From Drosophila persimilis (Eukaryota; Arthropoda; Insecta; Diptera; Drosophilidae), in NCBI RefSeq assembly GCF_003286085.1, contig NW_020825503.1, forward strand, positions 1-64,000: 64,000 nt of DNA, given 5' to 3'. Shown piece by piece: positions 11,594 to 24,222 of the stretch. The notes beneath the pieces are model-generated. The model ran no database searches. It was not told the DNA's origin and was given only the letters and a program-made list of their open reading frames with translations. The stretch's first letter is position 1, and each line of letters begins with the position of its first letter. Position numbers and translations under genes: made by a program.

Positions 11594-14500
11594 ATATGCT
11601 AATTATAAGAGTATAAACAAATAAAACGGTTCTCTCTTCATGTCAGCCTCCTTGCCCCCTGCTAATGCAGGTGGCGATGGAAATTGGTTCGACATGAAGA
11701 GAGACTACCAATTTAGTTCGCAAGACGAACACAACAGAAACAACATCCCGCACATTTCCCTCGCACCAACAAGAGAGGACTCCATCCAGATGTGCACCAT
11801 AGCTGCAAAAATAAAAAACCATCAAACAATAAACATTGGTGCGATCTATTGTCCACCTGCACACGAATGGATTGATACACAATTTAAACAGGTATTTGAT
11901 TTATCATAGCTGGGGATTGTAACGCCAAAAGCCAGTGGTGGGGCAATCCAAGATCGTGTAGAAGAGGGGCTGCACTTCTGAAATGCATCCAGGAAAACGA
12001 CCAAAGCATACTGGCCATTGGATCCCCCACCCATTTCCCTTCAAATCGACGACATATGCCGTCTGCTATAGACTTTGCGGTTTATAAGGGTATCAGACAC
12101 AATTTAATTCACATTGAAACATCATATGACTTAGGTTCAGATCACAACATGCAAATCATTAAACTCCTCCTGAGACCTGAATATGGAAAAAAAAAGATAC
12201 TATTACCAAAAAATGCAAATATCAGAAGATTTCAAGCTCACCTAGAACAGCGAATCCATCTGGAGACTGAACTTCACAGCGGCGACGACATAGATGATGC
12301 AGTGGCTATCCTTGAAAAGAACATTTACATTGCAGCTGAATTGGCTTCGCAAGCCTCAAGTAACCAGCACACAGTGTACGGACCGCAAAACTTTCATCTT
12401 GACTCGCAAACGCTGAAAGCGATCAAGATCAAAAGAATTCTCTGCAAAATCAACCAAAAATATAGGTGCTCCAACCCCCTCATTGCACGCACTATCAATC
12501 AGCTGACTAACAGAATACGTAAACGGATCAAGCTACAAAAAGACAAACAAATGAACAGACTGCTACACGACATCGACCCAACTGATAGGTACAGCATGCA
12601 GAAACTATGGCGGCTCACCAACACAATCAAGAGACTGCCCATTCCAAATCTGCCAGTCAGAAGGCACGTGGCGGAAGGGCAGCAAGCTCCTGCTGATCCT
12701 TGGTGCAAAACTACGGAGGAAAAAGCTGAGGCCTTTGCGCAGCACCTGGAAGCACGTTTCACGCCAAAGATCACGGCACCCTAGAAGACAGAGAAGAAAT
12801 TAACGCAGTATTACAAGAAAACAGTCCAGATGAAGCTGCTCAAATAATCAGACCTGTGACCATCCAGGAACTCAAATCGGAAATTAAGAAGCTCAAGACG
12901 AAAAAGGCACCCGGTCTCGACAGTATCGACAATCGCGTCATTAAATCTCTGCCAACATCCGCCATCGAGTATCTGCTGTTGATATGCAACTCGGCTCTGC
13001 AGTTCGGCCACTTCCCAAAGTCCTGGAAATGCGCAAAAATCTCTATGTTAAGGAAACCAGGAAAGCCGAGTGATAGGCTTGAGTCCTACAGACCCATCAG
13101 CCAGCTTACAGGCTTCTGCAAAATCCTTGAACGCCTCATCCTCAAGCGACTCTTTGAAGAAGAAAGCTTTGCCATGTCCATTCCAAACCATCAATTTGGC
13201 TTCAGAAGTCAGCACTCAGCGGAACAGCAAATCGGACGAGTCACGCAATTTATCCTCAGATCCTACGAAGCGCAGCGGCATTGCAGTTCTGTGTACATGG
13301 ATATCCAGGAAGCTTTTGATAGAGTCTGGCATCAGGGTCTTCTCTGCAAAGTTAAAACGATAATACCTGACACTTTATACATTCTACTCACCAGCTATCT
13401 TTCAGACAGAAGCTTCAAAGTCGTCTGCTGTAACAACATCACCTCAAGCCTAAAGCACATAACCGCTGGAGTGCCGCAAGGAAGCGTACTTGGCCCAGTG
13501 CTCTATAATCTTTACACTGCCGACATGCCGCAGCCATCAAGACACGCAAACTCAACCCAAATGCTAGCAACGTACGCTGATGACGCAGTATACCTCGTAT
13601 CTGTCCTAAGTCCAAAACAAGCCAACGAAAATGTGGAGCGGCTCCTGGCTGATGCATTATCATGGTCTAAGAAATGGGGAATAACCATCAGTCTTGCAAA
13701 AACTGCTCATGTTCTACACACTCTCTCACCTGTGCAGCAACACACTCCAGCTCCAAGGTTAGCCGGGCAACTCCTGGCCAATAAATCCGTCATGCCATAC
13801 CTGGGAATACATATGGATACGAAGCTCAATTTCAATAAGCATGTAGCGGCTATAGTCACTAAAACAAGGGCCCGGATCAAAAAGCTCGACTGGATCATCG
13901 GCAGATACAGTAAACTCCCACTACCTCCAAAGGTCCTCCTCTATAAGCAGCTGATTGCCCCAATATGGCAGTATGCCATGCCAGTCTGGGGGCCACTGAC
14001 TTCAAGCATGCAAATAGCCAAGCTCCAGACGATCCAAAGCAAAGCCCTCAGAGCAATGTCAAATGCTCCCCAGTATGTGAGCAACAACGCACTGCATGCG
14101 AATCTCCAAGTAGCAACTGTGGAAGAAGTTTATAACAGACTCTGAAGGAACTGCTGCACTCGGCTAATGCAGCACACAAATTTACTTACCTGTGAGATCG
14201 CAACGCACCCATACATTCCAAGAAGGCTGGCCAGGCCAAGGTATGCCGCAATGATAGAAGAGCACAATCCAAACAGCAACAGAAGCCTGACAGCCATCCA
14301 AACAATACTGCTCCAAGTCAGACGCGAGAACTGGCTGCGCAATCCATTTGCAACACACAATATGGAAATCAGCCGCAGTAGCGCTAATGCAGCTGCTACG
14401 CAGGCAAATGACGGCCACAGCAGAGAACCTGATGATGGAAGGCGGCAGCTCCAGAATCCAGATGATGGCGGCGGCTGAAAAGAAACTAAAAACCTTTTTA

Positions 14501-14913
14501 TTCTTCCACAGATACGAAGCCACTTCACCTTCACAGAAATTGGTAATCCACATCCAGAATGACGATGCACTGGACCTCGGCCAGATTCAGCCCTGTTGAT
14601 GCTGTCCTGCAGTCACAGTTTAGCGCCGACACTGGCAAGGATTCCACTTCGCAGCCGACGACGAGACCAATAGGCGTAATGATGTTCTTCACGACTGCAT
14701 ACTCCACCTGAAATAATTAAAAACAAAAACAATGTAAACAAAGTAGCAATAAGTTTAGTGTTACCCTGGCATTTAGCCAAATTATCGAAAGCTACTAAAC
14801 AAAAATTAATACCAAATAAGCCAATACCGTAAGAAATGTTACCCTGCCAATTTACAGCCACTTCTGCAACTACATGTAATGTAGATAAGCAGTAGGCGCG
14901 AAACAATTTGTAA
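11594..14913 (+). mobile_element. Family J LINE, copy J5 (unit A of the 4.30-kb repeat)
   Basis: Starts at the ATATGCTAATT joint and ends at GTAA before DINE-1 copy d. It carries a 16-bp deletion at about 11900 that J6 and J7 share, showing that the three copies descend from one already damaged monomer. Confidence 0.85.
11640..14145 (+). pseudogene. Family J ORF2 of J5, two frameshifts
   Basis: The frame is open from 11640 to the 16-bp deletion (stop at 11909) and resumes with the endonuclease end from 12056. It is broken again by a one-base loss near 12777, which J6 does not have, and then runs through the RT from 12856 to 14145. RT motifs (KAPGLDSIDNR, AFDRVWH, AGVPQGSVLG, YADD) are intact. 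It ends at the TGA shared with J2 and J6. Confidence 0.8.
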
Positions 14914-15893
14914 ACGAGGGGGAACGTTGTGAGTTGCTGCGGACACCGCAACTCTACAGTTATACCCGATACTTAGTCAGTAAAGCTCTCATCCGGCAGA
15001 CGCTGCTAATATTAAACGACACGACAAAGATTGCGTGCGAGAGAGACAGAAAATCAGTCTGAGTGTGACGTCGGGCGCTGCATAGCCAGTGCAAATTGAT
15101 TTGTTGCTTTTGGCTACAAAAATGATCCGATCTGATCCAGATTCAACAATCTGATAAATATGGTCATTGTCTATGATTCTGCGTTTTTAGTTTTCTCGAA
15201 TGTGCAATATTGTGGATGCAACAGGTTTTCGTCCTTTGTGGGGGGCGGATGGGGGTGGTGCGAAATTCTGAGATATACGTTTTATATTGAGATCTAACAG
15301 AAGTGCGGATACCAAATTTGGTTACTCTAGCCTTAATAGTCTCTGAGATTTGTGGATGCCCCAGATTTTCGACCTTTGCGGGGGCGGAAGGGGGTGTGGT
15401 GAAATTTGGACACGAAACGGTCAAGGTCCGATATCACAGGAGTGTGGATACCAAATTTGGTTACTCTGGCTCTTATAGGTTCTGAGATCCTTGAACTCAT
15501 ATTTTGCAATTGGCAAAACCGACCATGAAACCTGTGTGTTAGAGAGAGACAGAGCGAGAAAGAATGAAATTGTTTTCTTGCCACAGATTTTCGTCCTTTG
15601 TGGGGGCGGAAGTGGGTGGGGCGAAGTTTTGAAATATTTTTGTAGCAGTGACATATCACAGAAGTCTGGATCCAAAACATCGTTGCTCTAGCTCTTATAG
15701 TCTTTGAGCACTAGGCGCTGAAGGGGACGGACAGACGGACAGACAGACAGGGCTCAATCGACTCGGCTATTGATGCTGATCAAGAATATATACACTTTAT
15801 GGGGTCGGAAACGATTCCTTCTGGACGTTACACACATCCACTTTTACCACAAATCTAATATACCCCAATACTCATTTTGAGTATCAGGTATAA
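14914..15893 (-). mobile_element. DINE-1 Helitron-like element, copy d
   Basis: 980 bp between J5 and J6. It has the hairpin near 14930-14955, GA-rich tracts near 15043 and 15541, the GTCY core near 15727-15750 and the AGTATCAGGTATAA edge at 15893. It is almost identical to copy e one repeat unit (4301 bp) downstream. Confidence 0.8.
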
Positions 15894-18800
15894 ATATGCT
15901 AATTATAAGAGTATAAACAAATAAAACGGTTCTCTCTTCATGTCAGCCTCCCTGCCCCCTGCTAATGCAGGTGGCGATGGAAATTGGTTCGACATGAAGA
16001 GAGACTACCAATTTAGTTCGCAAGACGAACACAACAGAAACAACATCCCGCACATTTCCCTCGCACCAATAAGAGAGGACTCCATCCAGATGTGCACCAT
16101 AGCTGCAAAAATAAAAAACCATCAAACAATAAACATTGGTGCGATCTATTGTCCACCTGCACACGAATGGATTGATACACAATTTAAACAGGTATTTGAT
16201 TTATCATAGCTGGGGATTGTAACGCCAAAAGCCAGTGGTGGGGCAATCCAAGATCGTGTAGAAGAGGGGCTGCACTTCTGAAATGCATCCAGGAAAACGA
16301 CCAAAGCATACTGGCCATTGGATCCCCCACCCATTTCCCTTCAAATCGACGACATATGCCGTCTGCTATAGACTTTGCGGTTTATAAGGGTATCAGACAC
16401 AATTTAATTCACATTGAAACATCATATGACTTAGGTTCAGATCACAACATGCAAATCATTAAACTCCTCCTGAGACCTGAATATGGAAAAAAAAAGATAC
16501 TATTACCAAAAAATGCAAATATCAGAAGATTTCAAGCTCACCTAGAACAGCGAATCCATCTGGAGACTGAACTTCACAGCGGCGACGACATAGATGATGC
16601 AGTGGCTATCCTTGAAAAGAACATTTACATTGCAGCTGAATTGGCTTCGCAAGCCTCAAGTAACCAGCACACAGTGTACGGACCGCAAAACTTTCATCTT
16701 GACTCGCAAACGCTGAAAGCGATCAAGATCAAAAGAATTCTCTGCAAAATCAACCAAAAATATAGGTGCTCCAACCCCCTCATTGCACGCACTATCAATC
16801 AGCTGACTAACAGAATACGTAAACGGATCAAGCTACAAAAAGACAAACAAATGAACAGACTGCTACACGACATCGACCCAACTGATAGGTACAGCATGCA
16901 GAAACTATGGCGGCTCACCAACACAATCAAGAGACTGCCCATTCCAAATCTGCCAGTCAGAAGGCACGTGGCGGAAGGGCAGCAAGCTCCTGCTGATCCT
17001 TGGTGCAAAACTACGGAGGAAAAAGCTGAGGCCTTTGCGCAGCACCTGGAAGCACGTTTCACGCCAAAGATCACGGCAGCCCTAGAAGACAGAGAAGAAA
17101 TTAACGCAGTATTACAAGAAAACAGTCCAGATGAAGCTGCTCAAATAATCAGACCTGTGACCATCCAGGAACTCAAATCGGAAATTAAGAAGCTCAAGAC
17201 GAAAAAGGCACCCGGTCTCGACAGTATCGACAATCGCGTCATTAAATCTCTGCCAACATCCGCCATCGAGTATCTGCTGTTGATATGCAACTCGGCTCTG
17301 CAGTTCGGCCACTTCCCAAAGTCCTGGAAATGCGCAAAAATCTCTATGTTAAGGAAACCAGGAAAGCCGAGTGATAGGCTTGAGTCCTACAGACCCATCA
17401 GCCAGCTTACAGGCTTCTGCAAAATCCTTGAACGCCTCATCCTCAAGCGACTCTTTGAAGAAGAAAGCTTTGCCATGTCCATTCCAAACCATCAATTTGG
17501 CTTCAGAAGTCAGCACTCAGCGGAACAGCAAATCGGACGAGTCACGCAATTTATCCTCAGATCCTACGAAGCGCAGCGGCATTGCAGTTCTGTGTACATG
17601 GATATCCAGGAAGCTTTTGATAGAGTCTGGCATCAGGGTCTTCTCTGCAAAGTTAAAACGATAATACCTGACACTTTATACATTCTACTCACCAGCTATC
17701 TTTCAGACAGAAGCTTCAAAGTCGTCTGCTGTAACAACATCACCTCAAGCCTAAAGCACATAACCGCTGGAGTGCCGCAAGGAAGCGTACTTGGCCCAGT
17801 GCTCTATAATCTTTACACTGCCGACATGCCGCAGCCATCAAGACACGCAAACTCAACCCAAATGCTAGCAACGTACGCTGATGACGCAGTATACCTCGTA
17901 TCTGTCCTAAGTCCAAAACAAGCCAACGAAAATGTGGAGCGGCTCCTGGCTGATGCATTATCATGGTCTAAGAAATGGGGAATAACCATCAGTCTTGCAA
18001 AAACTGCTCATGTTCTACACACTCTCTCACCTGTGCAGCAACACACTCCAGCTCCAAGGTTAGCCGGGCAACTCCTGGCCAATAAATCCGTCATGCCATA
18101 CCTGGGAATACATATGGATACGAAGCTCAATTTCAATAAGCATGTAGCGGCTATAGTCACTAAAACAAGGGCCCGGATCAAAAAGCTCGACTGGATCATC
18201 GGCAGATACAGTAAACTCCCACTACCTCCAAAGGTCCTCCTCTATAAGCAGCTGATTGCCCCAATATGGCAGTATGCCATGCCAGTCTGGGGGCCACTGA
18301 CTTCAAGCATGCAAATAGCCAAGCTCCAGACGATCCAAAGCAAAGCCCTCAGAGCAATGTCAAATGCTCCCCAGTATGTGAGCAACAACGCACTGCATGC
18401 GAATCTCCAAGTAGCAACTGTGGAAGAAGTTTATAACAGACTCTGAAGGAACTGCTGCACTCGGCTAATGCAGCACACAAATTTACTTACCTGTGAGATC
18501 GCAACGCACCCATACATTCCAAGAAGGCTGGCCAGGCCAAGGTATGCCGCAATGATAGAAGAGCACAATCCAAACAGCAACAGAAGCCTGACAGCCATCC
18601 AAACAATACTGCTCCAAGTCAGACGCGAGAACTGGCTGCGCAATCCATTTGCAACACACAATATGGAAATCAGCCGCAGTAGCGCTAATGCAGCTGCTAC
18701 GCAGGCAAATGACGGCCACAGCAGAGAACCTGATGATGGAAGGCGGCAGCTCCAGAATCCAGATGATGGCGGCGGCTGAAAAGAAACTAAAAACCTTTTT

Positions 18801-19214
18801 ATTCTTCCACAGATACGAAGCCACTTCACCTTCACAGAAATTGGTAATCCACATCCAGAATGACGATGCACTGGACCTCGGCCAGATTCAGCCCTGTTGA
18901 TGCTGTCCTGCAGTCACAGTTTAGCGCCGACACTGGCAAGGATTCCACTTCGCAGCCGACGACGAGACCAATAGGCGTAATGATGTTCTTCACGACTGCA
19001 TACTCCACCTGAAATAATTAAAAACAAAAACAATGTAAACAAAGTAGCAATAAGTTTAGTGTTACCCTGGCATTTAGCCAAATTATCGAAAGCTACTAAA
19101 CAAAAATTAATACCAAATAAGCCAATACCGTAAGAAATGTTACCCTGCCAATTTACAGCCACTTCTGCAACTACATGTAATGTAGATAAGCAGTAGGCGC
19201 GAAACAATTTGTAA
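15894..19214 (+). mobile_element. Family J LINE, copy J6 (unit B of the 4.30-kb repeat)
   Basis: Complete monomer between DINE-1 copies d and e. It is nearly identical to J5 at an offset of 4300-4301 bp and has the best-preserved ORF2 of the family in this window. Confidence 0.85.
15940..18446 (+). pseudogene. Family J ORF2 of J6 (RT part fully open)
   Basis: A single 16-bp deletion near 16200 breaks the frame between the head (15940-16209) and the rest (open 16356-18446, 696 codons). The open part holds the endonuclease end (SDHNM), the linker, and a complete jockey-clade reverse transcriptase: APGLDSIDNR, SYRPISQL, QFGFRSQHSAEQQ, AFDRVWH, AGVPQGSVLG, YADD at 17874-17885 and the thumb-like C-terminal region ending VEEVYNRL. 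The endonuclease N-terminus and ORF1 are absent, so the copy is not autonomous. It ends at the TGA shared with J2, J3, J5 and J7. Confidence 0.85.
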
Positions 19215-20194
19215 ACGAGGGGGAACGTTGTGAGTTGCTGCGGACACCGCAACTCTACAGTTATACCCGATACTTAGTCAGTAAAGCTCTCATCCGGCAG
19301 ACGCTGCTAATATTAAACGACACGACAAAGATTGCGTGCGAGAGAGACAGAAAATCAGTCTGAGTGTGACGTCGGGCGCTGCATAGCCAGTGCAAATTGA
19401 TTTGTTGCTTTTGGCTACAAAAATGATCCGATCTGATCCAGATTCAACAATCTGATAAATATGGTCATTGTCTATGATTCTGCGTTTTTAGTTTTCTCGA
19501 ATGTGCAATATTGTGGATGCAACAGGTTTTCGTCCTTTGTGGGGGGCGGATGGGGGTGGTGCGAAATTCTGAGATATACGTTTTATATTGAGATCTAACA
19601 GAAGTGCGGATACCAAATTTGGTTACTCTAGCCTTAATAGTCTCTGAGATTTGTGGATGCCCCAGATTTTCGACCTTTGCGGGGGCGGAAGGGGGTGTGG
19701 TGAAATTTGGACACGAAACGGTCAAGGTCCGATATCACAGGAGTGTGGATACCAAATTTGGTTACTCTGGCTCTTATAGGTTCTGAGATCCTTGAACTCA
19801 TATTTTGCAATTGGCAAAACCGACCATGAAACCTGTGTGTTAGAGAGAGACAGAGCGAGAAAGAATGAAATTGTTTTCTTGCCACAGATTTTCGTCCTTT
19901 GTGGGGGCGGAAGTGGGTGGGGCGAAGTTTTGAAATATTTTTGTAGCAGTGACATATCACAGAAGTCTGGATCCAAAACATCGTTGCTCTAGCTCTTATA
20001 GTCTTTGAGCACTAGGCGCTGAAGGGGACGGACAGACGGACAGACAGACAGGGCTCAATCGACTCGGCTATTGATGCTGATCAAGAATATATACACTTTA
20101 TGGGGTCGGAAACGATTCCTTCTGGACGTTACACACATCCACTTTTACCACAAATCTAATATACCCCAATACTCATTTTGAGTATCAGGTATAA
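19215..20194 (-). mobile_element. DINE-1 Helitron-like element, copy e
   Basis: 980 bp, the counterpart of copy d one unit later, between J6 and J7. The edges are ACGAGGGGGAACG near 19215 and GTATCAGGTATAA at 20194. Confidence 0.8.
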
Positions 20195-21207
20195 ATATGC
20201 TAATTATAAGAGTATAAACAAATAAAACGGTTCTCTCTTCATGTCAGCCTCCCTGCCCCCTGCTAATGCAGGTGGCGATGGAAATTGGTTCGACATGAAG
20301 AGAGACTACCAATTTAGTTCGCAAGACGAACACAACAGAAACAACATCCCGCACATTTCCCTCGCACCAATAAGAGAGGACTCCATCCAGATGTGCACCA
20401 TAGCTGCAAAAATAAAAAACCATCAAACAATAAACATTGGTGCGATCTATTGTCCACCTGCACACGAATGGATTGATACACAATTTAAACAGGTATTTGA
20501 TTTATCATAGCTGGGGATTGTAACGCCAAAAGCCAGTGGTGGGGCAATCCAAGATCGTGTAGAAGAGGGGCTGCACTTCTGAAATGCATCCAGGAAAACG
20601 ACCAAAGCATACTGGCCATTGGATCCCCCACCCATTTCCCTTCAAATCGACGACATATGCCGTCTGCTATAGACTTTGCGGTTTATAAGGGTATCAGACA
20701 CAATTTAATTCACATTGAAACATCATATGACTTAGGTTCAGATCACAACATGCAAATCATTAAACTCCTCCTGAGACCTGAATATGGAAAAAAAAAGATA
20801 CTATTACCAAAAAATGCAAATATCAGAAGATTTCAAGCTCACCTAGAACAGCGAATCCATCTGGAGACTGAACTTCACAGCGGCGACGACATAGATGATG
20901 CAGTGGCTATCCTTGAAAAGAACATTTACATTGCAGCTGAATTGGCTTCGCAAACCTCAAGTAACCAGCACACAGTGTACGGACCGCAAAACTTTCATCT
21001 TGACTCGCAAACGCTGAAAGCGATCAAGATCAAAAGAATTCTCTGCAAAATCAACCAAAAATATAGGTGCTCCAACCCCCTCATTGCACGCACTATCAAT
21101 CAGCTGACTAACAGAATACGTAAACGGATCAAGCTACAAAAAGACAAACAAATGAACAGACTGCTACACGACATCGACCCAACTGATAGGTACAGCATGC
21201 AGAAACT
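20195..21207 (+). mobile_element. Family J LINE, copy J7, 5' part (interrupted by LTR element)
   Basis: Head, endonuclease and linker, with the same 16-bp deletion as J5 and J6. The sequence is cut after ATGCAGAAACT, where the LTR element enters, and continues at 29478 with AACTATGGCGG. The AACT at 21204-21207 is the left target duplication. Confidence 0.9.
20241..21207 (+). pseudogene. Family J ORF2 of J7, N-terminal part
   Basis: The head is open from 20241 to 20510 and the endonuclease end plus linker from 20657 to the insertion point, with the 16-bp deletion between them. The frame runs into the LTR and stops there. The matching downstream part begins at 29478. The linker is very close to J5/J6 (shares KYRCSNP and LHSGDD) but differs at ASQTSS, where they have ASQASS. 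Confidence 0.8.
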
Positions 21208-21548
21208 TGTGAGGAAAGGTATTCCCACACGTAGGGGGCAGTATAGGGTTAAACGCTAACGGCCGTTATCCGTGGATATCCGGAGGCGGCGAATTCCCGA
21301 GGAGAGCTCTCCCGGGGTCCCAAGATGAGAGGGGAGGACCCCTGGAGAGAGAGCAGCGGGATGACGGGATCGGGCCGGCAGTGGCCCAGCGCATGACCAA
21401 ATATGGTCATGAGATCACGCCACCAGCCAGGTCCCGTTGGAGAGTGACAAGGGAATGAAGGAACGCCGATGGAAAAATACGGGCACCGCATGGCGGAAAG
21501 TGCCGTTAGCGCCAGGCGGCATCGGCGGCGCCGACGCAGAAGCGAGCC

Positions 21549-21554
21549 TATAAG
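21549..21554 (+). promoter_or_regulatory. Candidate LTR TATA box
   Basis: TATAAG, about 30 nt upstream of an initiator-like CAGTCAG. The spacing fits RNA polymerase II core promoters. The identical site is in the 3' LTR near 28862. Inferred from sequence only. Confidence 0.5.
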
Positions 21555-22019
21555 AGGAAGGCCGCGACCAGGAACGAGGACAGTCAGCAAACGGAGCTAA
21601 CAAGAGTGAAGTGAATAGTGAGCCACGAGAGTGAGACCAAGCGAAGGGAAAATAACTTTAGAAAGCGAACGCGTTGTGTGAGGATTGAGAGGCGGACTCG
21701 AGCGTGCAGCCAAGAGCCAAAGACCCCCATCCCTTGAACCAACGGCGCCACGCTTAAAGCGCATCCCACCAGGAGTGAGGCACCCTCGGGCCGAAAAGCC
21801 AAGTGAGTCGAGTGAGAGCGAACGCGTCAGGCGCCTGAGTGAGAGGTGGATTTGGGCCACGTGCCAAGAATCGCTAGCCCCAGTCAGTAGAGCCGGCGGT
21901 GCCACGCTTGGCGACGCCGTGGGGGGCCCAGGGAGCGACGCGCTCATCGAACCACAGAGGAGAACCAAGAGGAGAACCAGCACCGGAGTCGGAATAGCGT
22001 AAGATAGACTTAAGATACC

Positions 22020-22025
22020 AATAAA
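22020..22025 (+). terminator. LTR polyadenylation signal (AATAAA)
   Basis: A canonical hexamer inside the 5' LTR; the functional equivalent in the 3' LTR is at 29333-29338. It lies about 140 nt before the LTR end, leaving room for R end and U5. Confidence 0.55.
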
Positions 22026-22166
22026 GCATATTAGCATACCAGTACAAGACCCAACCCGTGCCTTCTTACTTGTCGTCGGGGCAACATACAAATATTGTTG
22101 CAGCGAGCCTACCGACCGCTGAGCCAGCCCAGCTGCATCAGACGGAGAAGAACGGTTCGTTACAAC

Positions 22167-22184
22167 TGGCGCCCAACGTGGGGC
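22167..22184 (+). other. Primer binding site, tRNA-Lys type
   Basis: TGGCGCCCAACGTGGGGC, starting two bases after the LTR end. It is the standard 18-nt complement used with tRNA-Lys (CUU-type, 'Lys1,2') primers. This marks the 5' LTR/internal border. Confidence 0.8.
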
Positions 22185-22255
22185 CTCTCGACAAGTAAAA
22201 GACAAAGTGCATTTGGGAAGGGCGGTACTGAGTTTGGTATCGCGAGGGCATAAAA

Positions 22256-23650
22256 ATGAGGAGCCGACGATGGGTTCACTCATTGAGGAAAGAGGACTTG
22301 GTCCAGTGCGCGCGGGCCTGCGGTCTTCGATTGGAAGGCACGCTGACCGAGATGCGCCGAATTTTCAAGGAGTGCATAGAGAAGCACGGAGAGGAACCGG
22401 AGTATGCGGGCGCGCTCGAGGCCTGGGAGATGAAGGCGGGAGGAGTCGTGACCGCGGCCCAGATGGAGGACGGGGCGGATCCATACGAGCACCTGACGCT
22501 GCCGCGAGTGCGGAGCTAGTAACGCTGTGGAGACGGCCGTCCGAGACCCAAGAGGAGCTCATCGCGAGCCTGGCGGTCCCGGTGAAAAGCCGGTCGCCTA
22601 GCCGACCGCGGGCAGAGAGTGGGGAGAGGCCAACCAGGCCAGCACAGCCGGAGCAAGGGAGCGCGAGAAACCCACAGAGGGAGGATGAAGGGAGAGCAGG
22701 GGAGGATCGTCGACGGGGACTCGATGAACAAAACCACGAGTCCGTCCAGTTCGAGTTTTGCCCACGTCGCCAAGAAGGTCAGGGAGTGGTCGTTTCGGTT
22801 CGACGGAACGGCGAAACCACTCGAGTTCCTGGAACAGATCGAGTGGTCAGCCGACATGTACGGGTTGGAGTTGAATTTAATTCCGCGAGCCATGCCTGAG
22901 CTGCTAAAGGGTCGGGCGCTCATGTGGTTTGTAGCCAACAACAGGCAGTGGCAAGCATGGAACGCATTTGCGCGTAGCTTCCAAGCATACTTCCTGCCGA
23001 GGGGGTATTTTGAAAAATTACTCCAGGAGGTGAGGTTGAGGAAGCAAAGATGGGGAGAGCCATTCAAGGACTACATGGTGGAGATGCAGACCCTCATGCG
23101 GCCACTAAAATGCACGCCCGAAGAGCAGTTGGAGCTCATTACAGACAACAGCATGCCCGATTTGAGGGTGTTCATCCGGCCACATAGGTGCTGAGACCTG
23201 GATCACATGATGACGCTGGCCGACGAGTTTGAGGCTCTGGAGAGAGACCGGCTGGAGTTCCAACGGGAGTGTCCGGCGAGTAAAGCAAAAGCAAACAATC
23301 CGTTCGCTCGTCCGGCAGTAACGGAGATATGTCGCCGCTGCCAGGGCGAAACGGCAGCCAGCTCTGATTCGACAGGGGAAAAAAGGCCGGTCCCAACGCG
23401 GCGGGACGACCAAGCGAACACGAACATAGAGGCGGGGTTCGTGAAAAACCCAGCCCAGGCGTGTCGACGATGCGGGAGTGACCGCCATTGGGCACAAGCA
23501 TGCAATGGCCGACCTCTAACATTCTGCTGGAGGTGCGGCAAGGTAGGGGCCCCGACATGGCAGTGCTGCCCGAAAGCGGGAAACGCCGCGCGACCCAAGC
23601 CGCGGAGGGCCGTGCCAGGGTCGCAAGACGAAGCCCCCCAAAGCTCGTAG
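22256..23650 (+). pseudogene. gag: LTR element gag, frameshifted
   Basis: Structural (capsid/nucleocapsid) polyprotein of the LTR element. From ATG 22256 the first about 85 codons contain a SAP-like helix pair (RKEDLVQCARACGL..). The frame stops at 22519, while the coherent reading moves to another frame through about 22700 and then back, so two frameshifts are present. The capsid-like region (FDGTAKPLEFLEQIEW..., about 22795-23150) follows, with an in-frame TGA at 23192-23194. Past it come a CCHC knuckle (C-x2-C-x4-H-x4-C, near 23461-23505) and a second, degenerate knuckle that lacks the His. The frame ends at 23650 and overlaps pol by about 160 nt in the -1 frame, as expected for -1 frameshifting. 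Confidence 0.8.
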
Positions 23651-24222
23651 GAGAACTCACGGAGGAGGATGTCCAGCTGTCGGCGGTGGTGAGGATCGCG
23701 GGCAGCAACTGGAAAGCAACGGTCGATACCGGGGCGACAAGCAGTTTTATCAGCTGCGAGGCGGCGAGTAGACTGGGGGAAGAGAGGCGACAGAAAGAGA
23801 CGAGGAAGCTGGTGCGGCTGGCTGACGGACGCAGCCGGGAAATCAATTCCCAGATCGAGGTGGAGCTGGCCTTCGGGGACAAGATCGTTACAATCCCGCT
23901 TCTCGTGATGCCCGGAGTAATAGATGAGCTGGTCCTGGGATGGGATTTCCTCGCCGCGGTCGGAGCAGAGGTGACCTGTGCGGGACACAGGGTTGTGATC
24001 CCTGCGAGAGGCCACCGCCAGGGGCGGTTGGAGGAGAAGTTGTCAGTGGCGGTGGTAGCGAACACGGAAGGGTCTGTCGAGCCCGCATCCGACGGAACGC
24101 GAGCGGAGGAGGGATCGGTTGAAAACTTCCTGGCAAAGGAGTTGGAAGAGTTCCGAGAACTGAAGGGAGTGTCGAACATAGCTACACACACGATCATGTG
24201 TGGACAAGTGTCAATTTTTTAG
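23488..24222 (+). pseudogene. pol: LTR element pol, protease region, then deletion of RT
   Basis: Open frame overlapping gag in the -1 register. It holds an aspartic protease with catalytic DTG at 23724-23732 (VDTGATSSFIS), a flap-like middle and LGWDFL near the end. It continues into the linker that normally precedes RT (FRELKGVSNIATHTI, about 24150-24197). There the sequence jumps to the very end of RT. The palm, including the YxDD box, is missing, a loss of roughly 0.5 kb or more judged from normal RT length. Confidence 0.85.

Larger units (their letters stand above)
11594..21207 (+). repeat. 4.30-kb higher-order tandem repeat (J + DINE-1)
   Basis: Unit A is 11594-15893 (4300 bp), unit B is 15894-20194 (4301 bp) and partial unit C is 20195-21207, cut by the LTR element. 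Units A and B share all diagnostic deletions and substitutions that I checked and differ in length by the single base lost near 12777. Each unit is one J copy plus one minus-strand DINE-1. The preceding J4 + DINE-1 block (9195-11593) has the same organisation but is shortened by its internal deletion. Confidence 0.9.
21208..22164 (+). repeat. 5' LTR (957 bp)
   Basis: Starts TGTGAGG and ends GTTACA. A TATAAG box at 21549-21554 and a CAGTCAG initiator-like site near 21581-21587 suggest a U3/R border near 21582. AATAAA at 22020-22025 suggests that R ends shortly after. It is collinear with the 3' LTR at an offset of 7313 bp without length change. Confidence 0.93.

Noticed and set aside
1-21207. 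Telomeric HeT-A/TART-like array
   Set aside because: The head-to-tail jockey-clade copies are suggestive. But the junctions lack oligo(A), all share one internal truncation, and DINE-1 copies are part of the unit, so DNA-level tandem duplication fits better.
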